DNA from: Rothia mucilaginosa
Lineage (GTDB): Bacteria > Actinomycetota > Actinomycetes > Actinomycetales > Micrococcaceae
NCBI RefSeq assembly: GCF_019334805.1
Contig: NZ_CP079822.1
Span: 1,798,001-1,862,000, forward strand
DNA length: 64,000 nucleotides
Direction of reading: 5' to 3'
The notes below the pieces were generated by a model. It worked only from the letters and a program-made list of their open reading frames with translations, was not told where the DNA came from and did no database searches. The position numbers were made by a program, and so were the translations under genes. This document shows, piece by piece, positions 62,282 through 64,000 of the stretch (position 1 is the stretch's first letter; each line of letters opens with the position of its first letter).

Positions 62282-62313
62282 GAGGTCGCAGGTTCAAATC
62301 CTGTCCCCGCAAC
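62282..62313 (+). repeat. Right att-like copy of the tRNA-fMet 3' end
   Basis: Exact 32-base copy of 58961-58992, covering the T arm and 3' acceptor strand. The match ends before the CCA, where the sequence continues GGATAACTCCC. Confidence 0.9.
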
Positions 62314-62317
62314 GGAT

Positions 62318-62351
62318 AACTCCCGATAGCTTAGCTATCGGGAGTTTTTTT
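62318..62351 (+). terminator. Terminator after the right att copy
   Basis: AACTCCCGATAGC pairs with GCTATCGGGAGTT, then a T run. It is probably the original tRNA-fMet terminator before integration. Confidence 0.88.
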
Positions 62352-63380
62352 ATTCCCTAAAACCCGTACTCCCGCCGACCTGTCTCCTTCTGCTGTCCTC
62401 CCGTCACCTTCCGACCGCCGGTCTGCCTTCTTTCGCCACCTTCCTGCACCTTTCCTGTCGGCGACCTGTCTTCATTTGCCGCCTACTTTTCTTCTTCTTG
62501 TGCTACCTTTCTGCCGCCTGCTGGGCGGCTTTCTTTATATCTCCTGCCTCTCCGTATCTCCTGCCTTCTGTAATCTGCGGAGGGGGTCTTCTGAACCTTG
62601 TCGGGGCGGTGCTTCGGGGAGACTGATGGGGGGGCAGCCTGCTGCCCCTTCCGGGGTGCTTGAGGTGGATCTTTCGGCCTCTCGAAACCCCTCTTGAAAC
62701 CTCCTCACGGAATTTCATAGAACCGTCGTGAAAGTACCCTGGACTGGTTTCGGAACGTCTCCCGATGCGTCTTTCGAGGTATTCCTCAGTCCGTCTATCG
62801 GGGCTTCAAGCGGGTGTGCCCATGGGGGTGGTGGAGTCACTTCCGAGCGGTTGCTGGAGGGTGGTTACGCCTTCTTGAGACGCTGCTTTTGAGCTCCTTG
62901 AAAGGGGATCTGAAAGGGGTCCTGAAGGGGGCTATGGGGCGGGTCTCAAGAGCGTGATGAGGGGTCCGATAGGATGCCTGGGTGGGGGAGTGGCGAGGGG
63001 GATATTTTTGCCTCAAAGTGCATTCTCAAAGTGGAATATGCGAAAGGTGTCTATATTCCGGGCTTGGAAATCACCCGTTTTGCCCCGGAATTCCGCGGTT
63101 TTTGGCAAAAATTGGGCTTCGAGTGCAACAATTCACCCCGAAAGTGATTGTAGTCACATACGAAACATTCAAGTTAATTGTAGAGTTTTTTGAAATCCTT
63201 TCAAAAAACGCTCAAAAACCCCGGAAAATCAAGGAAAAATAGCCCATTCAACCTCTACTTGAGGGTGATTCAAGTTAAACTAGAAGCTTAGAAAAAGCTC
63301 TTGTTAAGATTGAATCTTGTTCGATACCCAAAAATAGCCCCAAAAAACCGCTGGAAAAGGCTTTTTGACCTGGTAGCTTT
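62352..63380. other. One kilobase without recognisable genes
   Basis: 62370-62580 is strongly C/T-rich on this strand. 62580-63000 is G-rich, with a GGGGCAGC/GCTGCCCC hairpin (62631-62648) and four closely spaced G-runs at 62904-62939. CTTGAGAC near 62873 is complementary to GTCTCAAG at 62943. 63000-63380 is AT-rich with the hairpin GTTTTTTGAAA/TTTCAAAAAAC (63185-63209) and the palindrome AAGATTGAATCTT (63306-63318). Short frames on both strands lack start signals. Confidence 0.6.
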
Positions 63381-63386
63381 GAGTAC

Positions 63387-63605
63387 GTGGTCACCGCGGT
63401 CCGCCGCGTAGCTCTCCGAAATGAATACTGCACCCCTCCATCACACGAGGACGTCCCCGCAACACACATGGGGATGGTTGATGGAAGCGTCTCGTGCGGC
63501 GTCACATCCGCGGGCCGACCGCCTATAGGCTTCTCACCTATAGGCCACCTATCACTCAACCACTCACGGGCGTTCACGCCCCAGAAACACCAACAACGAG
63601 GACAA
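63387..63605 (+). promoter_or_regulatory. Structured 5' leader of the secreted protein gene
   Basis: Several helices are possible: CACGA-GACG with CGTC-TCGTG (63444-63500 region) enclosing TCCCC/GGGGA, a CCTATAGG motif followed by a second CTATAGG, and GGGCG/CGCCC (63568-63581) shortly before the start. Such leaders can be riboswitches. The downstream gene type would suit a c-di-AMP riboswitch, but I cannot match that consensus. Confidence 0.4.
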
Positions 63606-63609
63606 CCCC

Positions 63610-64000
63610 ATGGCACTTCGCCCCCGCACTATTAAGGCTGGCTCTCTCGCAGCCATCGCTGTACCCTCCGTGCTCGGTAGCACCCTGGTAGCACCCGCTT
63701 CCGCTTTTGCACCCGTCGTTCAGGACATCCCCGGCGCAGCTACCGCAACCCAGGCTCCGAAGTCTCTGTTCACCTCCACCGTGCAGCCGACCCTCTCTCA
63801 GGTTGCTGTGCAGATCCGTCAGCAGGCTGAACAGGTAAAGCAGGCGCAACAGGCTCCCGCAACGACCGCGGTTCAGCCCATCCAGAAGACTTACACTGCA
63901 CAGGCTGTTCAGCCCGCACAGGCAACCCAGCAGGCTGCTCCCTCGGCTACCTTCCAGTCCGCACAGGCTGCGCAGGCTACCCAGGCTGCACAGCCTTCCG
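63610..64000 (+). CDS. Secreted Ala/Gln-rich protein (3' end outside window)
   Basis: Exported protein, 130 codons visible. The signal peptide is MALRPRTIKAGSLAAIAVPS then VLGSTLVAPASAFA, with cleavage near residue 32-34. The mature part is a low-complexity run of Ala, Gln, Thr and Pro (QAEQVKQAQQAPATTAVQ, AQAVQPAQATQQAAPS), typical of the linker ahead of a C-terminal cell-wall domain such as NlpC/P60 or a resuscitation-promoting factor, which is not in the window. AGGA lies before the ATG. A structured leader precedes it. Confidence 0.85.
   Translation, partial: MALRPRTIKAGSLAAIAVPSVLGSTLVAPASAFAPVVQDIPGAATATQAPKSLFTSTVQPTLSQVAVQIRQQAEQVKQAQQAPATTAVQPIQKTYTAQAVQPAQATQQAAPSATFQSAQAAQATQAAQPS

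Larger units (their letters stand above)
58961..62313. mobile_element. Decayed element integrated in the tRNA-fMet gene
   Basis: The 32 bases at 58961-58992 (GAGGTCGCAGGTTCAAATCC and the next 12) recur exactly at 62282-62313, where no tRNA precedes them. This is the att-site pattern of integrative elements. Between them lie a repeat array, an IS256-type element, a protoglobin gene, a truncated ogt and transposase debris. No integrase, replication or transfer gene remains. The length is about 3.35 kb. Confidence 0.72.

Noticed and set aside
62476..62718. Short frames on both strands downstream of the att copy
   Set aside because: They follow the pyrimidine and G runs of the region, lack start signals and do not resemble any protein.
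63450..63462. GTCCCCGCAAC, matching 11 bases of the att repeat
   Set aside because: Only 11 bases match and the flanks differ; too short for a third att site.
63387..63605. Firm assignment as a ydaO-type c-di-AMP riboswitch
   Set aside because: The conserved GGGGUGAA-type core is not found in the expected place, so only a structured leader is claimed.
63275..63616. 113-codon reverse frame upstream of the secreted protein
   Set aside because: It crosses the structured leader and AT-rich promoter region and has no ribosome site or recognisable domain.
1..64000. CRISPR arrays and rRNA genes
   Set aside because: No regularly spaced 24-37-base repeats with unique spacers and no rRNA sequence were seen.

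Overview
This window is a stretch of a high-GC actinobacterial chromosome. Gene content points to the Micrococcaceae, most likely Rothia (R. mucilaginosa / R. dentocariosa type): an actinobacterial coproporphyrin-dependent haem locus with HemQ, an AdnAB-like helicase-nuclease pair, UvrD2, a UPF0182 protein, a Lon-like PDZ protease, and the dapE-tatB-mrp-MgtE_N neighbourhood. The genus call is inference; the phylum is well supported. I recalled similar mycobacterial gene orders from memory and did not check them.

Layout. 1-10.9 kb: 3' part of galE, divergent dapD/dapE, a small membrane protein, a PIG-V-like glycosyltransferase, tatB, and a reverse-strand operon (MgtE_N/CBS protein, DUF1003, Mrp), then a general-stress-type membrane protein. 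10.9-13.7 kb: aminopeptidase P and a PHP phosphoesterase. 13.7-16.9 kb: a lower-GC island with an exported SLH-like protein, a Tat-exported beta-helix protein and a broken SLH-like gene. The island is bounded by two almost identical copies of one terminator. 17-20.8 kb: orphan DNA methyltransferase, DEAD-box helicase, DUF3107. 20.9-35.7 kb: the haem locus, hemA (reverse) then hemE-hemY-hemQ-hemH-hemC-hemD-hemB (forward), three paralogous membrane proteins, and hemL (reverse). 35.9-52 kb: ThrE exporter, DEDDh exonuclease, the AdnA/AdnB pair, an APH-fold phosphotransferase, UvrD2 and a YgjP-type metallopeptidase. 52-58.6 kb: DUF2342 zincin-like protein, PDZ/Lon-like protease, UPF0182 protein.

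58.9-62.3 kb: initiator tRNA-Met, followed by a small decayed integrated element. The last 32 bases of tRNA body sequence recur at 62282-62313. Between the copies lie an iteron-like array of ACCGCYT motifs, an IS256-family insertion sequence, a protoglobin gene overlapping a truncated ogt, and transposase debris; no integrase is visible. 62.35-63.6 kb appears non-coding: pyrimidine-rich, then G-rich, then AT-rich, ending in a structured leader ahead of a secreted Ala/Gln-rich protein that runs off the window.

How the genes work together: HemA and HemL make 5-aminolevulinate, HemB/C/D/E make coproporphyrinogen III, and HemY/HemH/HemQ complete haem b by the coproporphyrin route. DapD and DapE serve the succinylase branch of lysine/diaminopimelate synthesis. 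TatB belongs to the Tat exporter that the beta-helix protein would use. AdnAB and UvrD2 act in DNA repair. A recurrent feature is a TANNNT -10 box only 6-7 bases before the start codon of many genes, which suggests leaderless transcripts.
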